From an uncultured Collinsella sp. (GTDB taxonomy: Bacteria > Actinomycetota > Coriobacteriia > Coriobacteriales > Coriobacteriaceae), in assembly GCA_900550735.1 (NCBI GenBank), contig URTD01000083.1, positions 1 through 7,652 on the forward strand: a stretch of 7,652 nucleotides of DNA. Direction: 5' to 3'. Below the pieces are notes generated by a model, which worked only from the letters and a program-made list of their open reading frames with translations, was not told the DNA's origin and did no database searches. Shown piece after piece: positions 1 through 5,840 of this stretch (its first letter is position 1; each line of letters begins with the position of its first letter). The position numbers were made by a program, and so were the translations under genes.

Positions 1-483
1 CCCGCCGTAAACACGCCGGCGGGACGGCTGCCGGGGATCTTGATCTCGCTGCGCGTGCGCTCGCGGCACCCCATGGCAAGGACGACCGCGCGTCCGGTGA
101 GCTGCAGCATGCCGGCGGTGCTCATGAGCGTGACGGTATGGACTGCGGTGTCTTCCGTAGGCTCGCCTGAATCAATCCCAAGCACCATACTGTTCAGGAA
201 CAGCGCAATGTCGGTTGCGTGCACCTGGTCGATAAAGCGCTGCGCGTACTCGGGACCGGTGAGCTCCTGCTTAAAGTGAGACAGGCCAAAGCCGGGGTGG
301 ATGCACTGGCGGAGGATGCCGCCCAGGTGCTGCTCGCGCTCCACGATGGCCACGCGTGCGCCTGCCTTATGCGCGGCCAGCGCGGCCGGCAGGTCCGCCG
401 CCGATAACGACCACGTCGAAGGTTTGCGTTTGTACGGCTTCCACGACGCCGCAATCAATCGCACTTGATTTGAATTCCGCCAT
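1..483 (-). pseudogene. NAD(P)/FAD-dependent oxidoreductase, frameshifted and cut by the window edge
   Basis: Reading leftwards from the ATG at 483-481, the frame encodes a short leader, then the FAD-binding strand and loop FDVVVIGGGPAG, and then hits a stop at 369-367. A shift of one base at about position 384 restores a frame that stays open to position 1. It continues with ALAAHKAGARVAIVER, the family signature LGGILRQCIHPGFGLSHF, then ELTGPEYA, and later the second flavin-contact motif AVVLAMGCRERTR. These match the NAD(P)/FAD oxidoreductases that pair with GlpA-like proteins in anaerobes. The start codon lies 1 base after the stop of the upstream flavoprotein gene, with a GGGGG ribosome site inside that gene, so the two are translationally coupled. 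As written, the protein would end after 38 residues. The break falls in the first helix after GxGxxG, where about 2, 5 or 8 bases seem to be missing. It could be a real mutation, phase variation or an assembly error. The 3' end lies outside the window. Confidence 0.75.
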
Positions 484-484
484 T

Positions 485-1939
485 CTAGCGCACCCCCTTC
501 AGCGGTCCCTCAACCAACCAAGATCCGGCATCTTCCAGCAGCACCTCGCTGGGGTCGCAGCCCAGCTCGCGCGCCAGGATCGCCACCACACGACTCTGGC
601 AAAACCCGCTCTGGCACCGACCCATGCCGGCACGACAGCGGGGCTTGACGCCCTCGACCGAAACCGCGCCCGGTTGGCGTCGAATCGCGGCCACGATCTC
701 GGCCTCGGGCACCGTCTCGCAGCGGCAGACAATCTGTCCCCACGCGGGATCGGACTCGATCAGCTCCTCCTTGCGCGCCAGCGGTGCACGGTCAAAGTCG
801 TCCGGCGCTCGGCGAATTGGGTTCCAGTCCGCCCGCTCGTGCAGTTCCACGCCCGCCTCACGCATCGCAAGCTCCATGCGCTCGGCAATGGCCGGTGCGC
901 TTGCCACACCCGGCGACTGAATGCCCGCCGCCTGGAAAAGCCCCGGCACCACGACCGACTGTCCAATAAAGAAGTCGTTCGTTCCCTGAATGACCGGACG
1001 CCCGCCGGCAAATGCGCGCACCACGCGGCGCGTATCCAGATCGGGCACCAGCTTGCGTGCACCGGTCAGCAGCGCGTTTACATCGCTCGCATAGGTCTGC
1101 GTGTCGCCCGGCTCGCGCATGGCAGCCGTTGCGGTGATCACGGTGTTGCCGTGCACGGTGCCCGTGACGATAACGCCCTTGGAAACCGGCGTGGGAACGG
1201 GGTAGAGCGGCATGAGCGTGCTCGGCTCCTTGTCCAGCACCACGATGTTGCCCTGGTGCCAGACCATCTGGAACTCCTCGGCGCCCGCCATATGCGAGAT
1301 GTCGGCGGCGCCGTTGCCCGCGGCGTTGATCAGGTAGCGGCAGCGCACATTGCCAGCGGGGGTCGCCAGCTTAAAGCGCGCGTCGTCGCCCGAGCCAGCA
1401 ACCTCAATCGCCTCCACCGACGCGGACCGCATAAACGTTGCCCCGTTGGCCACGGCGTTCTCCAGCGCGGCGATGGCAACCTCAAACGGGTCGACAAACC
1501 CAGTCGAGGGGCACCACAACGCGCACGTTGCATCGGCACTGGCACGCGGCTCTAATTCGTGGATGCGGTCGGGTCCGACGATTGACAGCTCGGGCACACC
1601 GTTGGTAAGGCCGTTGCACCGCAGCTTCTCCAGATGTGCGCGGTCCTCATCGTTAAATCCCAGCACCATCGACCCGGTGCGGCAGAACAGAAAGCCCAGC
1701 TCCTGGGCCCACTTACCGTACAACTCGCAGCCACGGGCGTTGACCTGTGCCTTTACGGTTCCCGGCGCCGGATCGTAACCGGCGTGCACCAGGCCGCCGT
1801 TGGCCTTCGACGCGCCCAGCGCGATATCGTTTGCTGCTTCGACCACGCATATGGACAGGTCAAACCGCGCGAGCTGCCGCGCGATGGCGCATCCCGTGAT
1901 GCCCGCGCCCACAATTGCGATATCAAACGTTTCTGCCAC
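485..1939 (-). CDS. FAD-dependent oxidoreductase, DadA/GlpA-like, with C-terminal BFD-type [2Fe-2S] domain
   Basis: The protein has 484 residues. The start is GTG at 1939-1937, preceded 4 bases upstream by a strong GGGAGG site; this places the FAD motif correctly at the N-terminus. Residues 5-35 form the FAD Rossmann fold (GAGITG at 11-16, followed by VVEA at 32-35). The LGASKANGGLVHAGYDPAPGT segment (41-61) is typical of glycerol-3-phosphate dehydrogenase and 2-hydroxyglutarate oxidase relatives. A second flavin contact is at FQAAGIQSPG (335-344). The C-terminal domain (about 403-460) carries CxC at 405/407 and CxxxxC at 442/447, the ligand pattern of the bacterioferritin-associated-ferredoxin fold, which would hold a [2Fe-2S] cluster. 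Family knowledge suggests oxidation of a hydroxy acid or of glycerol 3-phosphate with electrons passed to the partner flavoprotein encoded just downstream. The substrate cannot be read from sequence. L-2-hydroxyglutarate oxidase-like activity is an alternative. The operon continues leftwards out of the window. Confidence 0.9.
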   Translation of the reverse strand: MAETFDIAIVGAGITGCAIARQLARFDLSICVVEAANDIALGASKANGGLVHAGYDPAPGTVKAQVNARGCELYGKWAQELGFLFCRTGSMVLGFNDEDRAHLEKLRCNGLTNGVPELSIVGPDRIHELEPRASADATCALWCPSTGFVDPFEVAIAALENAVANGATFMRSASVEAIEVAGSGDDARFKLATPAGNVRCRYLINAAGNGAADISHMAGAEEFQMVWHQGNIVVLDKEPSTLMPLYPVPTPVSKGVIVTGTVHGNTVITATAAMREPGDTQTYASDVNALLTGARKLVPDLDTRRVVRAFAGGRPVIQGTNDFFIGQSVVVPGLFQAAGIQSPGVASAPAIAERMELAMREAGVELHERADWNPIRRAPDDFDRAPLARKEELIESDPAWGQIVCRCETVPEAEIVAAIRRQPGAVSVEGVKPRCRAGMGRCQSGFCQSRVVAILARELGCDPSEVLLEDAGSWLVEGPLKGVR

Positions 1940-1956
1940 GGTGCCTCCCAGACAAG

Positions 1957-1971
1957 TTGACAGGCTGTCAA
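1957..1971. promoter_or_regulatory. Perfect 7-bp dyad in front of the flavoprotein operon, possible operator
   Basis: TTGACAG, one central base, then CTGTCAA form a perfect 15-base dyad that ends 18 bases before the GTG start of the flavoprotein gene. Its TTGACA hexamer on the minus strand resembles a -35 box, but no -10 box lies at the right distance (that position holds the ribosome site). A repressor or activator site is therefore more likely. A weak -10-like TAGGAT lies just upstream on the minus strand, which would place the dyad near the transcription start. No regulator gene is visible nearby. Confidence 0.4.
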
Positions 1972-2107
1972 TAAGACTATCCTACGGTCTGCATACCTCC
2001 AGCGCAGCGGCAATGCGGCGAACAGCCCCGCAACACCCGCCAACGGCAGACGAGGGGAGACCCGGCAACGTCGGCAACCTCGTATGCCACCTTCGGTGTC
2101 GGAGATT

Positions 2108-2166
2108 TGTCTCAATCTGTAACATCTGGGACTGTTTTTGCCGAGTTACTGTTACAGATTGAGATA
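2108..2166 (-). repeat. Palindrome unit 1
   Basis: Arms at 2110-2124 and 2150-2164 pair perfectly over 15 bp. Read on the minus strand, the inner segment begins AGTAACTCGG and ends AGTCCCAGAT, so it matches units 2 and 3 in inverted orientation. Confidence 0.85.
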
Positions 2167-2187
2167 TTCGGTGCGGACGGCTTTCTT

Positions 2188-2246
2188 TGTCTCAATCTGT
2201 AACAGTTAGCTGATGATTTGGGTTCTAGATGTTACAGATCAAGACG
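2188..2246 (+). repeat. Palindrome unit 2
   Basis: The left arm has the consensus TCTCAATCTGTAACA. The right arm GTTACAGATCAAGA has two unpaired changes outside the conserved core. The inner segment begins AGTTAGCTGA and ends GGGTTCTAGAT. Confidence 0.85.
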
Positions 2247-2267
2247 AACCTTCCGGCGGATTTTGAA

Positions 2268-2326
2268 TGTCTCGATCTGTAACAGTTAGACGAGGATTTG
2301 GGCTCCAGATGTTACAGATTGAGACG
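2268..2326 (+). repeat. Palindrome unit 3
   Basis: Arms at 2268-2284 and 2310-2326 span 17 bp, with G-T pairs only at the outermost position and at the changed base of TCTCGATC. The inner segment begins AGTTAGACGA and ends GGGCTCCAGAT, very close to unit 2. Confidence 0.85.
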
Positions 2327-2348
2327 TTAGTCTGACGGCGCGCCCGCT

Positions 2349-2407
2349 CGTCTAAATCTGTAACATCTAGACCCGTATTCCGCTCCCACTTGTTACAGAT
2401 TGAGATG
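2349..2407 (-). repeat. Palindrome unit 4
   Basis: The left arm TCTAAATCTGTAACA has one mismatch against the right arm GTTACAGATTGAGA. The inner segment begins ATCTAGACCC, so it matches units 2 and 3 when read on the minus strand. It starts 81 instead of 80 bases after unit 3. Confidence 0.85.
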
Positions 2408-2461
2408 TTTGTGTCCGCGTCGGCCCCGCGCTTAGCCGTGGTCCCATATAAACAAACCCCG

Positions 2462-2470
2462 TGGTAAACT
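2462..2470 (+). promoter_or_regulatory. Possible extended -10 promoter of the zinc-ribbon gene
   Basis: TGGTAAACT fits a TGn-extended -10 box, which would start transcription near 2477, about 29 bases before the ATG. No good -35 box is seen. TATAAA at 2447-2452 is an alternative -10. The palindrome array ends about 55 bases upstream, so it could influence this promoter. Confidence 0.35.
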
Positions 2471-2505
2471 TGACCGGACTGTTAATATTCCGAAAGGTAT
2501 CTGTA

Positions 2506-2937
2506 ATGTCCAAGTACATCTCCGAGCTCATGTCGCCGCAGCTTATGGGCGTCGTCTATGCCTTCGTTGGCTTTATCATCGCCCTGTATGTGCTGTCGGT
2601 CGTCTATGTGTTCATCGACGCTCGCCGCCGCGGCGCCAGCGCCTACGTGGCATGGGGCATCATCGCCCTCATCCCGTTTGTAGGCCTCATCGCCTACCTG
2701 GTCCTGCGCCCGCACTCCTATGCGTCCGACCGCGAGGAGCAGGAGCTGGACATGGCCCTGCGCGAGCGCCAACTTGCCCAGTACGGCACCTGCCCGCAGT
2801 GCGGCGCGCCCATCGAGAAGGACTTCGTCGTCTGCCCGGTGTGCGATACCCAGGTTCGCAACGTATGCCCCAGCTGTCATCGCCCGCTCGATGCGCACTG
2901 GAAGGTCTGCCCCTACTGCCGAACTCGCATCCAGTAA
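2506..2937 (+). CDS. Small membrane protein with two C-terminal zinc ribbons
   Basis: The protein has 143 residues from the ATG at 2506, chosen because GAAAGG at 2492-2497 lies 8 bases before it. An in-frame GTG at 2461 has no ribosome site and overlaps the likely promoter. Residues 13-37 and 47-68 are two hydrophobic helices separated by a basic loop (DARRRG), and the second contains IPFVGLIAYLVLRP, which recalls the PLDc_N-type membrane module. A charged linker (about 75-92) follows. The cytosolic tail holds four CxxC knuckles at C96/C99, C110/C113, C121/C124 and C135/C138, enough for two zinc ribbons of the double-zinc-ribbon type. No catalytic motif is visible. Such proteins are common, mostly uncharacterised membrane-anchored scaffolds or sensors. 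It appears monocistronic: the palindrome array lies upstream, and a hairpin and the thrS promoter follow. Confidence 0.85.
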   Translation: MSKYISELMSPQLMGVVYAFVGFIIALYVLSVVYVFIDARRRGASAYVAWGIIALIPFVGLIAYLVLRPHSYASDREEQELDMALRERQLAQYGTCPQCGAPIEKDFVVCPVCDTQVRNVCPSCHRPLDAHWKVCPYCRTRIQ

Positions 2938-3031
2938 CGCATCCATCGCCGGGCCGGCCGCAAGTCCCGGGCACGCCGCAAGCCACGCGCGCCCCAGACC
3001 CCGCCCACACGATGAAGCATGCGTAGAAAAT

Positions 3032-3062
3032 CGCCCGCCGTGCCATTAAGGTGCGGCGGGCG
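3032..3062 (+). terminator. GC-rich hairpin after the zinc-ribbon gene
   Basis: CGCCCGCCGTGCC at 3032-3044 pairs with GGTGCGGCGGGCG at 3050-3062 around a 5-base ATTAA loop: 13 pairs, two of them G-U. The tail CTTGTAT is only moderately U-rich, so termination on the plus strand may be partial. On the minus strand the hairpin is followed by ATTTTC. The right arm ends 1 base before the thrS -35 box. Confidence 0.55.
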
Positions 3063-3063
3063 C

Positions 3064-3091
3064 TTGTATACCAAGGCAACCTGCCTATAAT
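3064..3091 (+). promoter_or_regulatory. thrS promoter
   Basis: TTGTAT at 3064-3069 and a perfect TATAAT at 3086-3091 are separated by 16 bases, a normal sigma-70/SigA-type layout. Transcription would begin near 3098, giving a leader of about 64 bases, which is too short for a T-box riboswitch. Confidence 0.65.
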
Positions 3092-3161
3092 GATGCAAGT
3101 CAAAAACGCCGAGCGCATCGCACGCACTTGCACCAAGCATCCGAGAGGAGAAAACATACCC

Positions 3162-4925
3162 ATGAAGGCACTCTACAATGACGGTTCGGTGGCCGAGCTC
3201 CCGCAGGACGAGGTCACGCACGTCATCCGCCACTCTGCCGCGCACATCATGGCGCAGGCCATCAAGCGCCTGTACCCCGAGGCCGACTTTGCCTACGGTC
3301 CCGCGACCGACAACGGCTTCTACTACGACGTCGACCTTCCCGAGGGCGTCAAGATCAGCGAGGACGACTTCCCCGCGATCGAGGCCGAGATGAAAAAGAT
3401 CGTCAAGGAGAACCTCAAGTTCACCGTCTTTGAGAAGCCCCGCGCCGAGGCTATCGCCCTTATGGAGGAGCGCGGCGAGAAGTACAAGGTCGAGCACATC
3501 GGCGACCTGGACGACGACGCCCGCATCACCTTCTACCAGCAGGGCGACTACATCGACATGTGTGTCGGCCCCCACATCTGCTACACCAAGGCGCTGAAGG
3601 CCTTTAAGCTCACCGGTGTCTCGGGCGCTTACTGGAAGGGCGACAAGGACAACAAGATGCTCACCCGCATCAACGGCGTCGCCTTTGCCACCAAGGAAGA
3701 GCTCGACGAGCACATGCACATGCTGGAGGAGGCCAAGAAGCGCGACCACCGCAAGATCGGCCGCGAGATGGACCTCTTTATGATGCGCGACGAGGCCCCC
3801 GGCTTCCCGTTCTTCCTGCCCAACGGCATGATTCTTAAGAACACGCTGCTGGACTACTGGCGCGAGATCCACCACAAGGCCGGCTACGTGGAGATCTCCA
3901 CGCCGCTCATCATGAACAAGCAGCTGTGGAAGACCTCGGGCCACTGGGACCACTACAAGGACAACATGTACTCCACCGTCATCGACGACGAAGAGTACTG
4001 CATTAAGCCCATGAACTGCCCGGGCGGCGTGCTGGTGTACGCCTCCAAGCCGCACTCTTACCGCGAGCTTCCCATCCGCGCCGGCGAGATTGGCCTGGTG
4101 CACCGCCACGAGCTGCGCGGCGCCCTGCACGGCCTGTTCCGCGTGCGCTGCTTTAACCAGGACGACGCCCACCTGTTTGTGCGTCCCGACCAGCTTACCG
4201 ACGAGATCGTGGGCGTGGTCAACCTCATCGACTCCGTGTACCAAAAGTTTGGCTTTAAGTACCACGTTGAGCTTTCCACCCGCCCCGAGGACTCCATGGG
4301 TTCGGACGAGGACTGGGCTCGCGCCGAGGAGGGCCTGCGCACCGCTCTGGAGAAACTGGGCATGGACTACGAGGTCAACGAGGGCGACGGCGCCTTCTAC
4401 GGCCCCAAGATCGACTTCCACCTGGAGGACTCGCTCGGTCGTACCTGGCAGTGCGGTACCGTGCAGCTCGACTTCCAGATGCCGCTCAACTTTGATCTGG
4501 AGTACGTGGATGCCGACGGCACCAAGAAGCGCCCCATCATGCTGCACCGCGTATGCTTTGGCTCCATCGAGCGCTTTATCGGTATTCTGATTGAGCACTT
4601 TGCGGGTAAGTTCCCCACCTGGCTGGCTCCCGTGCAGGTCAAGGCGCTTCCGGTTTCCGAGAAGAGCCGCGACTACGCCCACGAGGTGTGCGCCAAGCTG
4701 GAGGAGGCCGGCATTCGCGTGGTCTGCGACGACCGCGACGAGAAGATCGGCTACAAGATCCGCGAGGCCCGCAGCATCGACCGCGTTCCCTACATGCTCA
4801 TCCTGGGCGAGAAGGAGGTCGAGGCCGGCAACATTTCCGTCCGCGATCGCTCCAACGAGACCGTTCAGATGAGTGTTGACGAGTTTGTTGCGAAGGTGAC
4901 CGAGGAGATCAAGACTCGCGCCTAA
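3162..4925 (+). CDS. thrS: Threonine--tRNA ligase lacking the TGS domain
   Basis: This cytoplasmic enzyme activates threonine with ATP, charges tRNA-Thr, and clears mischarged seryl-tRNA-Thr. The start is ATG at 3162, with GAGAGGAG at 3143-3150; in-frame codons further upstream overlap the promoter. The protein has 587 residues. The editing (SAD) domain comes first, with HxxxH at H24/H28 and the CxxxH of MCVGPHI at C134/H138. The class II catalytic core follows: zinc ligands C286 (MNCPGG), H337 (DDAHLF) and H462 (LHRV), motif 2 around RHELRGALHGLFRVR (315-329), and motif 3 around GSIERFIGI (467-475). The anticodon-binding domain covers about 488-585. The usual N-terminal TGS domain of about 60 residues is absent, so the protein is shorter than the roughly 640 residues of standard bacterial enzymes. 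All catalytic and editing residues are present, so it should be active. The gene has its own promoter and is closed by two terminators. Confidence 0.97.
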   Translation: MKALYNDGSVAELPQDEVTHVIRHSAAHIMAQAIKRLYPEADFAYGPATDNGFYYDVDLPEGVKISEDDFPAIEAEMKKIVKENLKFTVFEKPRAEAIALMEERGEKYKVEHIGDLDDDARITFYQQGDYIDMCVGPHICYTKALKAFKLTGVSGAYWKGDKDNKMLTRINGVAFATKEELDEHMHMLEEAKKRDHRKIGREMDLFMMRDEAPGFPFFLPNGMILKNTLLDYWREIHHKAGYVEISTPLIMNKQLWKTSGHWDHYKDNMYSTVIDDEEYCIKPMNCPGGVLVYASKPHSYRELPIRAGEIGLVHRHELRGALHGLFRVRCFNQDDAHLFVRPDQLTDEIVGVVNLIDSVYQKFGFKYHVELSTRPEDSMGSDEDWARAEEGLRTALEKLGMDYEVNEGDGAFYGPKIDFHLEDSLGRTWQCGTVQLDFQMPLNFDLEYVDADGTKKRPIMLHRVCFGSIERFIGILIEHFAGKFPTWLAPVQVKALPVSEKSRDYAHEVCAKLEEAGIRVVCDDRDEKIGYKIREARSIDRVPYMLILGEKEVEAGNISVRDRSNETVQMSVDEFVAKVTEEIKTRA

Positions 4926-4950
4926 GGCAAGCTGCACAACAATTAACAAA

Positions 4951-4983
4951 GGCGACCGTCCACACAGGGCGGTCGCTTTTTTT
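4951..4983 (+). terminator. thrS terminator 1
   Basis: GCGACCGTCC at 4952-4961 pairs with GGGCGGTCGC at 4967-4976 around an ACACA loop: 10 pairs with one G-U. It is followed directly by seven T at 4977-4983, a canonical intrinsic terminator 26 bases after the thrS stop. Confidence 0.93.
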
Positions 4984-4997
4984 CATGCCGAAATAAG

Positions 4998-5025
4998 AAA
5001 AGCCGCTGGTTGAGCGGCTTTTTTT
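4998..5025 (+). terminator. Second terminator, probably bidirectional
   Basis: AGCCGCT at 5001-5007 pairs with AGCGGCT at 5013-5019 around GGTTG, flanked by AAA on the left and a run of seven T (5019-5025) on the right. The A-run also gives a U-tract for the minus strand. Together with the first terminator it isolates thrS from the polysaccharide operon. Confidence 0.88.
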
Positions 5026-5030
5026 GTTGC

Positions 5031-5053
5031 ACAAAAAGGTACAGGTTTTTGTA
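5031..5053 (+). repeat. Inverted repeat, left copy, upstream of the nusG-like promoter
   Basis: The segment contains GGTACAGGTTTTTGTA and a preceding ACAAAAA. Its reverse complement recurs at 5143-5163 with two one-base length differences. It also forms a short dyad with itself (ACAAAAA and TTTTTGT). Confidence 0.6.
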
Positions 5054-5123
5054 GGGGGCTATGGAGATGTACCTACTAGCAGTACATTTTGCGTAATCTG
5101 GGCAATCGCTGATTAATTGCTCG

Positions 5124-5129
5124 TATAAT
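5124..5129 (+). promoter_or_regulatory. -10 box of the polysaccharide operon promoter
   Basis: A perfect TATAAT. No strong -35 box lies at 17 bases; TGGGCA at 5099-5104 (spacer 19) is the best match. The weak -35 suggests an activated promoter. Predicted start is near 5136, giving a leader of about 114 bases before the nusG-like gene. Confidence 0.55.
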
Positions 5130-5142
5130 GCCTATGTCGAAA

Positions 5143-5163
5143 GATACAAAACCTGTACTTTTG
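5143..5163 (-). repeat. Inverted repeat, right copy, at the start of the nusG-like transcript
   Basis: Read on the minus strand this is AAAAGTACAGGTTTTGTA, matching the copy at 5031-5053. It lies just downstream of the predicted transcription start, where a bound protein could block or loop the promoter. Confidence 0.6.
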
Positions 5164-5211
5164 CGACTGCGCCTAGCTGCGAGCGAGAAGCCTGTTCTAA
5201 ACGCCCCTGTA

Positions 5212-5228
5212 TTTGCGTGCATCGCAAA
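5212..5228 (+). promoter_or_regulatory. Small leader hairpin before the nusG-like gene
   Basis: TTTGCG pairs with CGCAAA around a TGCAT loop, 7 bases before the GAGGGGG ribosome site. LoaP-type NusG paralogues act through an RNA hairpin in the leader of their target operon, so this is a candidate contact site or a translational control element. That role is inference. Confidence 0.35.
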
Positions 5229-5249
5229 GCCAAAAGAGGGGGCGAGAAC

Positions 5250-5840
5250 ATGGAGCAGACGGCACGGCGCCAAGCGCAGCTGCCGGGCGCATTTAACGGC
5301 GCCACCACCAATAGCCAGCATAGCCGCGTCCGCTGGTATCTGGTTCACACCCCTCATGGAAAAGAGTACGAGACCTGCGAAAAGGTCCGCAGCATTATCC
5401 CGCATGAGCTGATGCAGGACGCTTTTGTGATGCAAAAGGAGTTCTGGTTTAAGCAGGACGGCGCCTGGTCGCTCCAAACCAAACCTATGTACAAGGAATA
5501 TTTTTTCGTCGCCACGCACGATGCCGCAACGCTCGATAGGGCTTTGGCCAAGTTGAGCTTTGGCTGTCGCATCGCCGGCAGTAGGGAGCGGGCGTACATG
5601 CCCATGCCGGACGATGCGCAGGATTGGTACCGCAGCGTTCTGGACGACGACGGCGTGGTGCGTAACAGTGTTGCGCGCATAGAAAACGGTGTGTTGCACA
5701 TAGAACAGGGTCCTTTGGTGGGGCAAGAGGCTCGCGTGCACAAGATCGACCGTCGCAAGCGCTGGTGCCTGGTGGACGTAGGCGAAGGCGCCTCCGCATT
5801 TAGGGAGCTGCTGCCACTCGACGTTCCCAGCAAGACCTAA
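5250..5840 (+). CDS. NusG-like (LoaP-type) transcription antitermination factor
   Basis: The protein has 196 residues from the ATG at 5250, which has GAGGGGG 7 bases upstream. An in-frame GTG at 5217 lacks a ribosome site. After a polar N-terminal tail of about 26 residues, residues 27-110 form the NGN domain, opening with RWYLVHTPHGKEYETCEKV, the W-x-V/L-x-tG-x-E pattern of NusG paralogues, which binds RNA polymerase. Residues 142-180 form the KOW domain, with GPLVGQEARVHKIDRRKRW, a segment strongly characteristic of this family. The essential housekeeping nusG normally sits between secE and rplK. Here the gene heads a glycan operon, as specialised paralogues such as LoaP or UpxY do, so I infer that it promotes read-through of this long operon rather than acting genome-wide. 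It is followed 78 bases later by the phosphoglycosyl transferase gene. Confidence 0.88.
   Translation: MEQTARRQAQLPGAFNGATTNSQHSRVRWYLVHTPHGKEYETCEKVRSIIPHELMQDAFVMQKEFWFKQDGAWSLQTKPMYKEYFFVATHDAATLDRALAKLSFGCRIAGSRERAYMPMPDDAQDWYRSVLDDDGVVRNSVARIENGVLHIEQGPLVGQEARVHKIDRRKRWCLVDVGEGASAFRELLPLDVPSKT

Larger units (their letters stand above)
2108..2407. repeat. Array of four regularly spaced 59-bp palindromes
   Basis: Eight copies of a 14 to 17 base repeat (consensus TGTTACAGATTGAGACA) alternate in orientation and pair into four palindromes. The 10-base core TGTTACAGAT is identical in all eight half-sites, at 2115-2124, 2150-2159, 2195-2204, 2230-2239, 2275-2284, 2310-2319, 2356-2365 and 2391-2400 (the first of each pair is inverted). 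Start-to-start distances are 35, 45, 35, 45, 35, 46 and 35. The outer part of the arms varies. The 27-base inner segments (between the 14-base arms) resemble each other, with those of units 1 and 4 inverted relative to units 2 and 3, whereas the linkers between units are mostly unrelated. The array has no long T-runs, no open frame and no adjacent transposase. It could be a tandem protein-binding array, a REP-like or MITE-like dispersed palindrome family, or a set of RNA hairpins. I favour a DNA element, because arm changes in units 2 and 4 are not compensated. Confidence 0.9.
1940..2505. other. Divergent intergenic region of 566 bases
   Basis: This gap lies between the leftward flavoprotein operon and the rightward zinc-ribbon gene. 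It must hold the promoters of both. From left to right it contains the 15-base dyad at 1957-1971, about 135 bases in which I see no gene or clear signal, the four-palindrome array at 2108-2407, and the likely promoter and ribosome site of the zinc-ribbon gene. Open frames crossing it have no credible start or family resemblance. Confidence 0.7.

Noticed and set aside
356..1555. Plus-strand open frame of 399 codons opposite the flavoprotein gene
   Set aside because: The translation is a His/Arg-rich antisense shadow without motifs, while the minus strand encodes a clear flavoprotein.
2108..2407. CRISPR array
   Set aside because: Spacing resembles CRISPR, but the repeats alternate in orientation, the arms are only 14 to 17 bases, the inner segments are similar to each other rather than unique, and no cas gene is present.
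2108..2407. Rho-independent terminators
   Set aside because: The loops are 27 bases long and no T-run follows the stems.
3098..3161. T-box riboswitch or tRNA-like operator before thrS
   Set aside because: The leader is only about 64 bases. A TGCAAGT and ACTTGCA pair at 3094-3132 exists, but its left arm starts before the predicted transcript start and no T-box motif is present.
2913..4949. Long minus-strand open frame of 678 codons opposite thrS
   Set aside because: It is rich in Leu, Val, His and Ala as expected for the antisense of a GC3-rich gene, has no family motifs, and thrS on the other strand is unmistakable.
5128..5412. Small open frame of 94 codons overlapping the nusG-like gene
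   Set aside because: Its first codon overlaps the -10 box and no ribosome site precedes any start; it is in a different frame from the well-supported NusG-like protein.
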